This document shows positions 63,911-64,000 of a stretch of 64,000 bases of DNA, in pieces (the first letter of the stretch is position 1; each line of letters begins with the position of its first letter). The notes beneath the pieces were generated by a model. The model was not told the DNA's origin and searched no databases. It saw nothing but the letters and a program-made list of their open reading frames with translations. This DNA comes from Paenibacillus sp. H1-7 (GTDB lineage: Bacteria; Bacillota; Bacilli; Paenibacillales; NBRC-103111), in NCBI RefSeq assembly GCF_022354825.1, contig NZ_CP031168.1, positions 4,155,501-4,219,500 of the forward strand, written 5' to 3'. A program made the position numbers and the translations under genes.

Positions 63911-63969
63911 AATTATCTTGAGTTAAATTATCTTGAATTAAAGATAAATCAATTCCGTCACTTTGTCAA
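63911..63969 (-). promoter_or_regulatory. MarR/pirin promoter with MhqR-like operator
   Basis: On the minus strand TTGACA (63969-63964), 17-base spacer, TATCTT (63946-63941). The dyad TATCTTGAATTAAAGATA (63929-63946) overlaps the -10 region. The left arm recurs as a 15-base direct repeat, AATTATCTTGAGTTA at 63911 and AATTATCTTGAATTA at 63926. Confidence 0.72.
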
Positions 63970-64000
63970 GATTTTTATAGTTACTGACGAAAAAGAAGTA

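Overview
The window looks like a chromosomal segment of a spore-forming Gram-positive bacterium of the Paenibacillus type. The evidence is a family-level reading: strong purine-rich ribosome binding sites with frequent TTG and GTG starts, LplB/YtcP-type sugar permeases beside an AraC-type membrane sensor, S-layer-homology proteins, a YheC/YheD spore-coat ATP-grasp protein, a sortase with its wall substrate, and SigA-like promoters. I see no rRNA, tRNA, CRISPR array, transposase, prophage or replication origin. Most genes are on the + strand; minus-strand genes lie mainly at 2.3-8.5, 30.8-31.9, 55.7-57.7 and 61.4-63.8 kb.

Layout. 0-10.8 kb: a DinG-type helicase with an N-terminal nuclease-like domain, a divergent MocR regulator/LysE exporter pair, small membrane and secreted proteins, an SLH/Big-type surface protein diverging from an M23 peptidase, and a GNAT acetyltransferase. 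10.8-20 kb: a carbohydrate locus with a solute-binding lipoprotein, a membrane-bound AraC-type sensor/regulator, two permeases, a second binding lipoprotein and a Cys-type sulfatase, suggesting use of a sulfated sugar. 20-24.7 kb: a peptide-antibiotic (bacitracin-like) resistance module with response regulator, short-loop histidine kinase, BcrA/BcrB-type ABC transporter and UppP. 24.7-32.4 kb: a permuted NlpC/P60 protein, methyltransferase, ankyrin protein, TerB-like protein, orphan solute-binding lipoprotein, and a bacterial GRAS-domain protein related to plant gibberellin-pathway regulators.

32.5-40.1 kb: small drug/stress genes (VOC proteins, TetR, TipA-type MerR, beta-lactamase-fold hydrolase), a GH97 alpha-galactosidase-type enzyme and a GreA factor. 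40.2-45.1 kb: a STAND-ATPase/LuxR regulator, a cytochrome P450 and a 2-hydroxyacid dehydrogenase. 45.2-54.5 kb: a surface module with a class D-like sortase (apparently starting at ATT), a 1839-residue SdrD_B-repeat wall protein, a two-component system and a small lipoprotein. 55.7-60.4 kb: a tandem-MerR regulator and P450 diverging from a UvrA2/DrrC-like protein, which reads as a drug-detoxification and DNA-protection unit. 60.4-64 kb: a 47-residue membrane protein behind a near-ideal Fnr/CRP box, a VOC protein, a YheC/D protein and an MhqR-like MarR/pirin operon.

Regulatory DNA is unusually readable here. There are 11-bp-phased TTAAGA repeats at two promoters linked to response regulators with near-identical recognition helices, a 19-bp-spacer MerR promoter, a TetR-type palindrome in a promoter spacer, an MhqR-like operator, two cre-like sites and many bidirectional terminators.
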